Positions 17,146-25,480 of a stretch of 64,000 bases of DNA are shown in pieces. A program made the translations under genes and the position numbers. Every line of letters starts with the position of its first letter. The stretch's first letter is position 1. The notes under the pieces are model-generated. The model had not been told where the DNA came from, did no database searches, and saw nothing but the letters and a program-made list of their open reading frames with translations. Where the stretch lies: contig NZ_JAVDYC010000001.1 in the NCBI RefSeq assembly GCF_031458255.1, positions 5,589,001-5,653,000 of the forward strand. Direction: 5' to 3'. Origin of the DNA: Catenuloplanes niger (GTDB lineage Bacteria; Actinomycetota; Actinomycetes; Mycobacteriales; Micromonosporaceae).

Positions 17146-20100
17146 ATGGACCGGCGCCAGGTGACCGGCGGGGACGACAACACCCAGGACGACGAGGGGG
17201 CCGTCCCGGCACCCGGGTCCGAGGCGATCGAGTCGGGGGTGAGCGCTCGCGAGGTGGAGGACACCGAGCTCGAGGAGCCCCTGCCGAACGCGGAACGGCT
17301 GGTCGCGCAGGCGGTCGCGCTGGCCGGCGACGATCACGACACCGCGAGCCTGGTGGACCGGTTCTGGCGGTTCGCGGCCGACGAGGAGCTGGTCGGCTAC
17401 ACGCCGAAGTCGCTGCTCGACGCCGCGCTCCAGCACCGTGAGCTGGCCGCTCAGCGCGTTCCGGGCGAGCTGAAGCTCTCCATCGACGAGCTGTCCGAGC
17501 AGGGCCGCACCGTCATCCAGGTGATCACGGACGACATGCCGTTCCTGGTCGACTCGGTGACCGCGCTGCTGGAGGGCTACCACCTCGACATACATCTGCT
17601 GGCCCACCCGCTGCTGGTGGTGCGCCGCGAGCCGCTGGGCGCGCTGACCGAGGTCGCGGCCGAGGTCGAGCCGGACGAGGGCATCGACGGTGACCTGGTC
17701 GAGAGCTGGATGCGGATCGACGTCGACCCGGTGCGTGACACGGTCACCCGCGACCAGCTCTACCGGGAGCTGCAGCGGGTGCTCACGGACGTGCGGGACG
17801 CGGTCGAGGACTGGCCGCGGATGCGGCAGCGCGCGCTCGACATCGCGGTGGAGCTTTCCGCGGTGCGGGACACGCCGGACCGTCCGCCGGTGCCGGAGAA
17901 GGACCTGACCGACTCGATCGAGTTGCTGAACTGGCTGGCCGAGGAGCACTTCACGTTCCTCGGCTACCGGGAGTACGAGCTGGTCGACGGCGACGGCGAC
18001 GAGAAACTGCTGCGCGCCACGATGGGCTCCGGGCTGGGCATCCTGCGGGCCGACCAGCAGGCGCCGCGCGTGCTCTCCACGATGACGCCGGAGGCGTACG
18101 CGAAGGTGCTGGAGAAGCGCCTCCTGATCATCACGAAGGCGAACTCGCGCGCCACCGTGCACCGCTCCGCCTATCTCGACTACATCGGCATCAAGATGTT
18201 CGACGCGGCCGGTGAGGTGGTGGGGGAGCGGCGCTTCCTGGGCCTGCTCGCCACGGACGCGTACCGGACCAGCGTGACCGAGCTGCCGGTGGTCAAGCGC
18301 AAGGTCGCGGAGATCCTGGAGCGTTCCGGCCTGTCGCCGCGCAGCCACTCCGGCAAGGACCTGATGGCGATCCTGGAGACGTACCCGCGGGACGAGCTCT
18401 TCCAGATCAAGGTGGACGACCTCTACCACGCGGTGATCGGCGTGCTGCGCATGGCCGGGCGCCGGCAGCTGCGGCTGTTCCTGCGACGGGACGGGTACGG
18501 CCGGTTCATCTCCTGCCTGATCTATCTGCCGCGGGACCGGTTCACCACGGTCAACCGGCTGCGCATGCAGGAGATCCTGCTCCGCGAGCTGAACGGCGTC
18601 GGCGTCGACTACACCACCCGGGTCAGCGAGACGATGCTGGCCCGCGTGCACTTCATCGTGCGCACCGACCCGGCGAACCCGCCCGGCGCGGTGAACGCGG
18701 ACGCGCTGGCCGAGGACCTGGCCTACGCCACCCGGCTGTGGGACGACGACTTCCGCCTGGTGCTGGACCGCAAGCTCGGCGACGGCCAGGCGAAACGCCT
18801 CTACAGCCGGTACGTGGAGGCGCTGCCGGAGAGCTACAAGGACGAGTACAACCCGTACGAGTCCGTGCAGGACCTGGCGAAGCTGGAGCTGCTCGAAGAG
18901 GCCGGCCAGCTGGAGATGCACCTGTTCCCGAAGGACGACGAGGTCCGGTTCAAGGTCTTCCGGTACGGCGAGCCGATGGTCCTCTCCGACGTGCTCCCGG
19001 TGCTGCACTCGCTCGGCGTCCGGGTGCTGGACGAGCGCCCGTTCGAGATCTCGCTCGATCCCGCCTCGGTCTTCCTCTACGACTTCGGCCTGCGGCTGCC
19101 CGACTCGCACCGCGCGCTGCAGGAGGTCCGGCCGCACGTGGAGAACGCGTTCGCGGCCGCCTGGCGCACCGAGGCCGAGGTCGACGGCCTGAACGAGCTG
19201 GTGCTCCGGGCCGGCCTCACCTGGCGGCAGGTAGTGGTGCTCCGGGCGTACGCGAAGTACCTGCGGCAGGCCGGCGCGGTCTACTCGCAGGAGTACATGG
19301 AGTCCACGTTCGTGCAGTACCCGGCGATCGCGGCACTGCTGGTCCGGCTGTTCGAGACCCGGTTCTCGCCGTGGCTGCAGCTGGGCGAGGCCGAGCGCAC
19401 CACGCGCGCGGACGCGATCGTCGCCGAGATCACCGAGCGGCTGGACGAGGTGAGCAGCCTCGACCAGGACCGGATCATGCGGTCCTTCCTGACGCTGCTG
19501 CAGGCCACCCTGCGCACCAGCTTCTACCAGCGCGGCAAGGACAACCGGCCGAAGTCGTACGTGGCGTTCAAGCTCGACCCGCAGGCGATCCCGGACCTGC
19601 CCGCGCCGCGCCCGATGTACGAGATCTTCGTCTACTCGCCGCGCTTCGAGGGCGTGCACCTGCGCTTCGGCGCGGTCGCGCGCGGCGGCCTGCGCTGGTC
19701 CGACCGGCGCGAGGACTTCCGCACCGAGATCCTCGGCCTGGTCAAGGCGCAGATGGTGAAGAACGCGGTGATCGTGCCGGTCGGCGCGAAGGGTGGTTTC
19801 GTCCTCAAGCAGGCACCGCCCGCGTCCGACCGCGACGCGTTCCTGGCCGAGGGCGTGGCCTGCTACCGGCAGTTCATCGCCGCGCTGCTGGACGTCACGG
19901 ACAACATCTCCGGTGGCAAGATCGTGCCGCCGCGCGAGGTGGTCCGGCACGACGGCGACGACCCGTACCTCGTGGTCGCGGCGGACAAGGGCACGGCCAC
20001 GTTCTCCGACATCGCGAACGAGATCTCGGTCGCGGCGGACTTCTGGCTCGGTGACGCGTTCGCGTCCGGCGGCTCGGCCGGCTACGACCACAAGAAGATG

Positions 20101-22080
20101 GGCATCACCGCGCGCGGCGCCTGGGAGTCGGTCAAGAAGCACTTCCGCGACCTGGGGCTGAACACGCAGGCCGAGGACTTCACCGTGGTCGGCGTGGGCG
20201 ACATGTCCGGCGACGTGTTCGGCAACGGCATGCTGCTCTCCGAGCACATCCGGCTGGTCGCGGCGTTCGACCACCGGCACATCTTCCTCGACCCGACGCC
20301 GGACGCGGCCACCTCGTTCGCGGAACGGCAGCGGATGTTCGCGTTGCCGCGCTCGTCGTGGGCCGACTACGACACCTCGCTGATCTCCGCGGGCGGCGGC
20401 GTCTTCCCGCGTACCGCGAAGTCCATCCCGGTCTCCGCGGAGGCGGCGCGGGCGCTCGGGCTGCCCGGCCCGGCGAGCCTGAGCCCGCAGGAGCTGATGC
20501 GGGCGATCCTGCTCGCCCCGGTCGACCTGCTGTTCAACGGCGGCATCGGCACCTACGTGAAGGCCGCGTCCGAGTCGCACGGCGACGTCGGCGACAAGGC
20601 CAACGACCCGATCCGGGTCAACGGCGGCCAGTTGCGCGTGCGGGTGGTCGGCGAGGGCGGCAACCTGGGCCTGACCCAGCGCGGCCGGATCGAGTTCGCG
20701 CTCAACGGCGGCAAGATCGGCACCGACTTCATCGACAACTCGGCCGGCGTCGACTGCTCCGACCACGAGGTCAACATCAAGATCCTGCTCGGTGGCGCGG
20801 TCGCGGACGGCGACCTGACCGTCGCCGACCGGGACGCGCTGCTGGCCGAGATGACGGACGAGGTCGCCGCGCTGGTGCTGCGCGACAACTACGAGCAGGC
20901 CGGGGCGCTCGGCACCGCGTGCGCGCAGTCCCGGTCGCTGCTGCCCGTGCACCGGCGGATGATCTCCGACCTGGTCGCGGCCGGGCACCTCGACCGCGAG
21001 CTGGAGGCGCTGCCGAGCGACGCGGAGCTGGACGCGCGCGAGCACGGACTCTCCGCGCCCGAGTTCGCGGTGCTGCTCGCGTACACCAAGATCGTTCTGG
21101 AGAAGGAGATCCTGGAGGACTCGATCGCGGACGAGCCGTGGACCGCGGACGTGCTCACCCACTACTTCCCGACCGCGCTGCGCGAACGCTACGCCGACCG
21201 CATGCCCGGCCACCGGCTGCGCCGCGAGATCGTCACGACCGTGCTGGTCAACGAGGTGGTCAACCGCGGCGGCACGTCGTTCGTCTACCGTGCGATGGAC
21301 GAGTCCGGCGCGTCCGCCTCCGACGTCATCCGGGCGTACACGGTGGTCCGCGACGTCTTCGGCCTGCGCGACCTGTGGGCCGCCGTCGAGGCCCAGGACA
21401 ACGTCATCCCGACGTCCGCGCAGATCCTGGTCTACCTGGAGGGCCGCCGGCTGCTCGACCGCGCGGTCCGCTGGATCGTCGGCAACCGGCGCTCCCCGCT
21501 GGACGTACCCGACGAGACCGCCCGCCTCCGGGCCGGTATCGCCGCGCTGCTCCCGCGCCTGGAACGTCAGCTCCAGGGCGCCGAACTGCAGGCCTTCGAG
21601 GCGCGCGTCGCCGAGATGACCGAACAGCACGTGCCGCGCGACCTCGCGGTCTGGGCCACCCGCCTGGTCTACAGCTTCGGCCTGCTCGACATCGTCGAGA
21701 CCGCGTCCGTCACCGGCCGGGACGTCAACGAGGTCGCCGAGGTCTACTTCGTCCTCTCCGAACGCCTCCGCGTCGACTCGCTGCTCTCCAAGGTCTCCGC
21801 GCTCCCGCGCAACGACCGCTGGCAGACCCTCGCCCGGATGGCGCTCCGCTACGACCTCTACGCCGCGCTGGCCGCGCTCACCGCCGAGGTCCTCCAGTCC
21901 TCCGACGACACCATCGCCGCCGAGGACCGCGTCAACGCCTGGGAACGGGCCAACTCGTCCGCGCTCACCCGCGCCCGCAAGTCGATGACCGACTTCGGCG
22001 AGTCCGCCGGCGACCTGGCCGCGCTCTCGGTGCTCCTCCGCCAGATCCGCACCCTGGTCAAGACCTCAGCCGCAGGCTGA
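17146..22080 (+). CDS. NAD-dependent glutamate dehydrogenase, large (GDH-180 class)
   Basis: 1644 aa; oxidises glutamate to 2-oxoglutarate and ammonia with NAD+, a catabolic enzyme of nitrogen and carbon balance in the cytoplasm. The size and the arrangement (long N-terminal ACT-like regulatory region to about 700, central catalytic domain, helical C-terminal region) are those of the 180-kDa bacterial NAD-GDH family. The central region holds RGGLRWSDR starting at residue 846 and the GAKGGF segment with Lys882, both typical of the glutamate-dehydrogenase active site. The ATG is preceded by AGGGGAG. It ends 9 nt before a strong GC stem-loop. In related organisms this enzyme is controlled allosterically and, in mycobacteria, by GarA; nothing here tests that. 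Confidence 0.93.
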   Translation: MDRRQVTGGDDNTQDDEGAVPAPGSEAIESGVSAREVEDTELEEPLPNAERLVAQAVALAGDDHDTASLVDRFWRFAADEELVGYTPKSLLDAALQHRELAAQRVPGELKLSIDELSEQGRTVIQVITDDMPFLVDSVTALLEGYHLDIHLLAHPLLVVRREPLGALTEVAAEVEPDEGIDGDLVESWMRIDVDPVRDTVTRDQLYRELQRVLTDVRDAVEDWPRMRQRALDIAVELSAVRDTPDRPPVPEKDLTDSIELLNWLAEEHFTFLGYREYELVDGDGDEKLLRATMGSGLGILRADQQAPRVLSTMTPEAYAKVLEKRLLIITKANSRATVHRSAYLDYIGIKMFDAAGEVVGERRFLGLLATDAYRTSVTELPVVKRKVAEILERSGLSPRSHSGKDLMAILETYPRDELFQIKVDDLYHAVIGVLRMAGRRQLRLFLRRDGYGRFISCLIYLPRDRFTTVNRLRMQEILLRELNGVGVDYTTRVSETMLARVHFIVRTDPANPPGAVNADALAEDLAYATRLWDDDFRLVLDRKLGDGQAKRLYSRYVEALPESYKDEYNPYESVQDLAKLELLEEAGQLEMHLFPKDDEVRFKVFRYGEPMVLSDVLPVLHSLGVRVLDERPFEISLDPASVFLYDFGLRLPDSHRALQEVRPHVENAFAAAWRTEAEVDGLNELVLRAGLTWRQVVVLRAYAKYLRQAGAVYSQEYMESTFVQYPAIAALLVRLFETRFSPWLQLGEAERTTRADAIVAEITERLDEVSSLDQDRIMRSFLTLLQATLRTSFYQRGKDNRPKSYVAFKLDPQAIPDLPAPRPMYEIFVYSPRFEGVHLRFGAVARGGLRWSDRREDFRTEILGLVKAQMVKNAVIVPVGAKGGFVLKQAPPASDRDAFLAEGVACYRQFIAALLDVTDNISGGKIVPPREVVRHDGDDPYLVVAADKGTATFSDIANEISVAADFWLGDAFASGGSAGYDHKKMGITARGAWESVKKHFRDLGLNTQAEDFTVVGVGDMSGDVFGNGMLLSEHIRLVAAFDHRHIFLDPTPDAATSFAERQRMFALPRSSWADYDTSLISAGGGVFPRTAKSIPVSAEAARALGLPGPASLSPQELMRAILLAPVDLLFNGGIGTYVKAASESHGDVGDKANDPIRVNGGQLRVRVVGEGGNLGLTQRGRIEFALNGGKIGTDFIDNSAGVDCSDHEVNIKILLGGAVADGDLTVADRDALLAEMTDEVAALVLRDNYEQAGALGTACAQSRSLLPVHRRMISDLVAAGHLDRELEALPSDAELDAREHGLSAPEFAVLLAYTKIVLEKEILEDSIADEPWTADVLTHYFPTALRERYADRMPGHRLRREIVTTVLVNEVVNRGGTSFVYRAMDESGASASDVIRAYTVVRDVFGLRDLWAAVEAQDNVIPTSAQILVYLEGRRLLDRAVRWIVGNRRSPLDVPDETARLRAGIAALLPRLERQLQGAELQAFEARVAEMTEQHVPRDLAVWATRLVYSFGLLDIVETASVTGRDVNEVAEVYFVLSERLRVDSLLSKVSALPRNDRWQTLARMALRYDLYAALAALTAEVLQSSDDTIAAEDRVNAWERANSSALTRARKSMTDFGESAGDLAALSVLLRQIRTLVKTSAAG

Positions 22081-22088
22081 CAACCACA

Positions 22089-22133
22089 CCGCCCCGGGGG
22101 TACGCGCGCCCCGCGCGCATCCCCCCGGGGCGG
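22089..22133 (+). terminator. Terminator after glutamate dehydrogenase
   Basis: Arms 22089-22100 (CCGCCCCGGGGG) and 22122-22133 pair over 12 bp. An inner GCGCG/CGCGC pairing extends the stem. Placed 9 nt after the stop codon. Confidence 0.75.
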
Positions 22134-22329
22134 CTTCGCCGGTCCGGGCGCCGCCCGGCCCAGCGGAACGCTACCCCTCGCCGCCCCCCATTCCCGGCCG
22201 CGCCGCCCGCACTCGCTACCGCACCCGGTCGCCCGTCCCGCCCGGTGCAGCGTCTTGCCCGATATTTCGTAATAGATGCGCTTTCGGGTGACCCCTCACC
22301 TTGCGAGGTGGGTTTGCATCGTGGGCGGC

Positions 22330-22398
22330 GATCATTGACCGATGCGTAAGTGAGGTCATCTGGCGACATCGACCTCACTTACGCATCGATCAATGATC
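22330..22398. repeat. 28-bp inverted repeat with 13-nt loop
   Basis: Arms 22330-22357 and 22371-22398 are complementary at 27 of 28 positions. The single mismatch (22339 against 22389) is C-A in plus-strand RNA but would be a G-U pair in minus-strand RNA, so the stem is continuous only in a leftward transcript. Base composition is much lower in GC than the surroundings. A smaller hairpin (CACCT-tgcg-AGGTG) lies about 20 nt to its left. It could be a terminator, an operator or the core of a small RNA. Confidence 0.85.
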
Positions 22399-22578
22399 CA
22401 CGGCCTGCGGCGCGGCACGGGTGGGTCACGACGTTCGCACGCCGGGGCGGGGAATGCCGGAAGATCGTCGACACTAGCGTCGTCTTCTGTGGCGTTGGTC
22501 AGCGTCGCTTGCATCGCCCGCGCGGTGCCGGAAAGCTGATTGACTCCACTCACCCGAGCATCGGCAAGGAGCGCCACA

Positions 22579-23244
22579 ATGCTGGACAAGCGCCTCTATC
22601 ACCATCTGGTGGCGTGGCTCGGGCAGTGGCCCCCGCGGCAGACCGTGGCGGTCGTCGGCTCCGAGCGCCGCATACTCCCCGGCTGGGATGGCAAGATCCA
22701 CCCGTTCCTCGGCGTCGGCTCCCCGGCCACCGGCACGGTGCTGTCCGCCGCGGTGCCGCGCGTGCCGGCCCTGCGCGCGCTGACCGACCTGCCGATCGAC
22801 GACCTGCTCGCCAAGGTGCCGGACGCGGTCGGCGCACCGGACCGGCAGGCGTTCCACGGCCTGTTCCGCTGGACCACCGACCCGGCCCCGTTCCCCGACG
22901 CCGGCGAATGGACCCCGGTCACCGACCCGGTGGTCCCGGAGTGGCTGCGCGTCTTCGCCCCCGAGGTGCTCATCCACCGCGACCCGGAGACCGGCGCCTA
23001 CCTGGCCGGCGTCGGCATCAAACGGCACGACCAGCACGGCAACGAGATCTCCGTCGGCACCGAACCGGCCGCCCGCGGCAAGGGCCTGGCCCGCATGCTG
23101 GTCGCCCAGGCCGCCCGCCGGATCCTGGACGAGGGCGCGATCCCCACCTACCTGCACGACGTCACCAACATCGCGTCGTCCCGGGTCGCCGAGAACGCCG
23201 GCTTCCCCGACCGCGGCTGGTCCTTCTACGGCCTGGAGGACTGA
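22579..23244 (+). CDS. GNAT-family N-acetyltransferase
   Basis: 221 aa. The N-terminal half (about 1-120) is not recognised. Residues about 130-221 carry an acetyl-CoA-binding GNAT core: EVLIHRDPETGAYLAGVGI strand, then the pyrophosphate loop EPAARGKGLARMLV, followed by the typical late segment NIASSRVAENAGF. GNATs transfer acetyl groups to amines of proteins, amino acids, antibiotics or metabolites; the substrate cannot be told. The ATG is preceded by AAGGAG at good distance. It stands alone, between two repeat- and hairpin-rich spacers of about 500 and 630 bp. Confidence 0.75.
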   Translation: MLDKRLYHHLVAWLGQWPPRQTVAVVGSERRILPGWDGKIHPFLGVGSPATGTVLSAAVPRVPALRALTDLPIDDLLAKVPDAVGAPDRQAFHGLFRWTTDPAPFPDAGEWTPVTDPVVPEWLRVFAPEVLIHRDPETGAYLAGVGIKRHDQHGNEISVGTEPAARGKGLARMLVAQAARRILDEGAIPTYLHDVTNIASSRVAENAGFPDRGWSFYGLED

Positions 23245-23394
23245 CCCCGCACACCCAACTCCCCGGCGCGCCGGGCGCAGCCGTTAAAAGCCGATATTTC
23301 GGGCGCGGAGCGCCCGGCCGCACATCACCTGTCGCTCGCAGGCGCGACTGGCCCCACGGCGATGCATCGTGACAGCGATACGGCCGATACGGCC

Positions 23395-23506
23395 GCGCGG
23401 CGTGGGCCGCGCGGCGTGGGTTGCGCGGTGTGGGTTGCGCGGCGTGGGCCGCGCGGCGTGGGTTGCGCGGTGTGGGTTGCGCGGCGTGGGCCGCGCGGCG
23501 TGGGTT
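23395..23506. repeat. 14-bp repeats in a 42-bp higher-order pattern
   Basis: Eight exact 14-bp units in the order A-B-C-A-B-C-A-B: A GCGCGGCGTGGGCC, B GCGCGGCGTGGGTT, C GCGCGGTGTGGGTT. The next C copy is broken. The period and the GCGGCG/GTGG core resemble the reverse complement of the 14-bp array at 14.4 kb. The spacer 23245-23877 (about 630 bp) otherwise shows no gene. Confidence 0.9.
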
Positions 23507-23670
23507 GCGGTGGTGCGACGGCGGTGAGTTCGCGCGGCGGAGGGCGGGCGGCGGAGCGTTTGTAAGCGGTGCGGTCGCAGTAGCGGTGCGGACGCCTGCA
23601 CCGCAAAGCTGAGAACCGGAAGCGAAACCGCGGAGCGGGCCCCGAGGCCGGGAACCGCCCGTGCGCGGTA

Positions 23671-23775
23671 CCGCCGGGCAGGAAACCGTCGGGCAGGAAA
23701 CCGTCGGGCAGGAAACCGCCGGGCAGGAAACCGCCGGGCAGGAAACCGCCGGGCAGGAAACCGCCGGGCGGAGAA
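23671..23775. repeat. 15-bp tandem repeats, six copies plus one degenerate
   Basis: Unit CC(G)(C/T)CGGGCAGGAAA-type, read as CCGCCGGGCAGGAAA or CCGTCGGGCAGGAAA, six times from 23671 to 23760. A degenerate seventh reaches 23775. In one frame it would encode AGQET repeats, but that reading lacks a ribosome site and neighbours' codon bias, so I treat it as non-coding. Confidence 0.9.
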
Positions 23776-23877
23776 CCGCCGGGGCCGGCGACGGGGTGGA
23801 ACGCACCGCGCCCGCCGCCGGGCCGAGGGGCCGGTGGCGGGCGCGGTGCGCGGATGCGTACCCCCGTGGGCCGGGTG

Positions 23878-25335
23878 TCAGGGTTTGAGCAGTGCGGCTG
23901 CGGCCTTTGCGAGTGGCTGGGTGGCGCCGTGGGTGCGGATGACCGCGCACGCGCCGGCCGGGCGCCAGGAGGACGACGGCCAGCCGAGTTCGACGATCAC
24001 GGTCGGGTGCGTGGCGGCGAGGGACTCGGCGAGTGCGCGGCTGGCCGGGAAGCGGTGGATGTGCCGGCCCACCAGGATGATCGGCCGGGTGCCGGCGCGG
24101 TCGCACAGCGATTGTGCCGTGACCTCGGCCGCGGCCACGTGGATCAGGTCGGCGTGCGGCAGGAAGCCGCCGAGCCCCCACGGTACGCGTCCCTCCGCCA
24201 TGTTCGAGGTGGAGCCGAGCTGCACCATCAGCGGGCCGGTCAGGTCGAGTCCGGCGACGGAGCCGTCGATCCGGACGGCCCGGCGGGCGACGGTGTCCGG
24301 CAGTGACGGGTCGACCGGTCCGGCCGCGGCGGGCTGCGCGGTCCAGGCGGCGAGCGCGGCGTTGCGGCCGGCCGCGTCCGCGAGCCGGTCGGGGGCGAGG
24401 CGGCCGTCCGCGACCGCGGTCACGATCTCCGTGACGATCTCCTCGACCAGTTCCGCGTCGACGTCCGCGCCGATGCAGAGCAGGTCGGCGCCGGCGGCCA
24501 GCGCGCGGACCGCGGCGGGTGCGATGCCGCCGGCCGCGACGGCTGCGCCCTTCATCTCCAGCGCGTCGGTGATCACCGCGCCGGTGAAGCCGAACTCGGT
24601 GCGCAGCAGGTCGTGCAGCACGGCGGGGCTGAACGTGGCCGGGTCGTCGCCGGTCAGCACCGGCACCCGGATGTGCGCGGTCATCACGGTGCGCGCGCCC
24701 GCGCCGATCGCGGCCTCGAACGGCGGCAGTTCCCGTTCGCGGAGCACGGCGAGCGGCACGTCCACGGTCGGCAGTTCGGTGTGCGAGTCCGCCACCGTGT
24801 CGCCGTGTCCGGGGAAGTGCTTGGCGCAGGCGGCGACGCGTGCCTCCTGCAGTCCGGCGACCGCGGCCGCGGCGTGTGCCGCGACGAGCGTGGGGTCGGC
24901 CCCGAACGAGCGGGTGCCGATCACCGGGTTGTCGTCCGCGGAGTTCACGTCCACGGTCGGCGCGAGGTTGACGTTGATGCCGAGCGCGGCCAGGTCCAGG
25001 CCGATCGACCGGTAGATCGCGCGGGTCGCCTCGACGTCACCGGCGGCGCCGAGCGCGGCGTTCCCGGGGTACGGACTGCCGGTCGCGTGTGCGAGCCGGG
25101 TGACGTCGCCACCCTCCTCGTCGATCGCGAGCAGCACGGACGGGCGGATCTCGCGCAGCGACGCGGTCAGCGCGGCCAGCTGGTCCGGCGTCTCCACGTT
25201 GTAGCCGAACAGCGTGAACCCGGCGAGGCCCTCGGCGGTCAGGTCGCGGGCCCACTCCGGCGCGACCGGGCCCCGGAACGCCGCCAGCAGCGTTCCCAGT
25301 GCCAGGCGCCGCAGCCCGGGATCGATGGTGGTCAT
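23878..25335 (-). CDS. Glycoside hydrolase family 3, NagZ-like
   Basis: 485 aa. The N-terminal TIM barrel (about 1-330) holds the family 3 beta-N-acetylglucosaminidase signature KHFPGHGDTVADSH, whose Asp-His pair acts as general acid/base in NagZ enzymes, and DALEMK, which contains the nucleophile Asp. A C-terminal domain (about 340-485) is present, as in the longer Gram-positive members. No signal peptide is seen, so the enzyme is probably cytoplasmic, releasing N-acetylglucosamine (or a related sugar) from oligosaccharides of chitin or cell-wall turnover. The ATG at 25335 is preceded by GGGGGAA; a TTG one codon earlier is less likely. It diverges from the ROK regulator gene, which may control it. 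Confidence 0.85.
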   Translation of the reverse strand: MTTIDPGLRRLALGTLLAAFRGPVAPEWARDLTAEGLAGFTLFGYNVETPDQLAALTASLREIRPSVLLAIDEEGGDVTRLAHATGSPYPGNAALGAAGDVEATRAIYRSIGLDLAALGINVNLAPTVDVNSADDNPVIGTRSFGADPTLVAAHAAAAVAGLQEARVAACAKHFPGHGDTVADSHTELPTVDVPLAVLRERELPPFEAAIGAGARTVMTAHIRVPVLTGDDPATFSPAVLHDLLRTEFGFTGAVITDALEMKGAAVAAGGIAPAAVRALAAGADLLCIGADVDAELVEEIVTEIVTAVADGRLAPDRLADAAGRNAALAAWTAQPAAAGPVDPSLPDTVARRAVRIDGSVAGLDLTGPLMVQLGSTSNMAEGRVPWGLGGFLPHADLIHVAAAEVTAQSLCDRAGTRPIILVGRHIHRFPASRALAESLAATHPTVIVELGWPSSSWRPAGACAVIRTHGATQPLAKAAAALLKP

Positions 25336-25437
25336 CAATTCCCCCCAGTGTCAGCCGGAGACAGCGGCGTCCTGACCGTACGTGGGACCAGGGTGTCAGG
25401 GTGTCACAGCTACGCTACGGCTTAGTCCAGTCAAGGC

Positions 25438-25470
25438 TTGCCACAGTAATTGGAAAGTTTCCTAAATACT
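25438..25470 (+). promoter_or_regulatory. ROK-type operator and promoter in the divergent spacer
   Basis: TTGCCA at 25438-25443 can be a -35 and TAAATA/TACT around 25463-25470 a -10 for the ROK gene. Between them lies TTGGAAAGTTTCCTAA (25450-25465), a near-perfect palindrome around one G. Its place between promoter elements and between a sugar hydrolase and a ROK gene suggests autoregulation and sugar-responsive repression. Inference. Confidence 0.55.
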
Positions 25471-25480
25471 AGGGGGATGG

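Noticed and set aside
14956-21630. One continuous 2,224-codon leftward frame through the glutamate dehydrogenase gene into the PBP
   Set aside because: The part beyond 16851 is antisense shadow of the dehydrogenase. The PBP has its own lipoprotein signal start at 16851 with a ribosome site.
23661-23888. Rightward ORF encoding AGQET repeats
   Set aside because: No ribosome site, composition determined by the 15-bp array, and its end overlaps the 3' end of the family 3 glycosidase gene.
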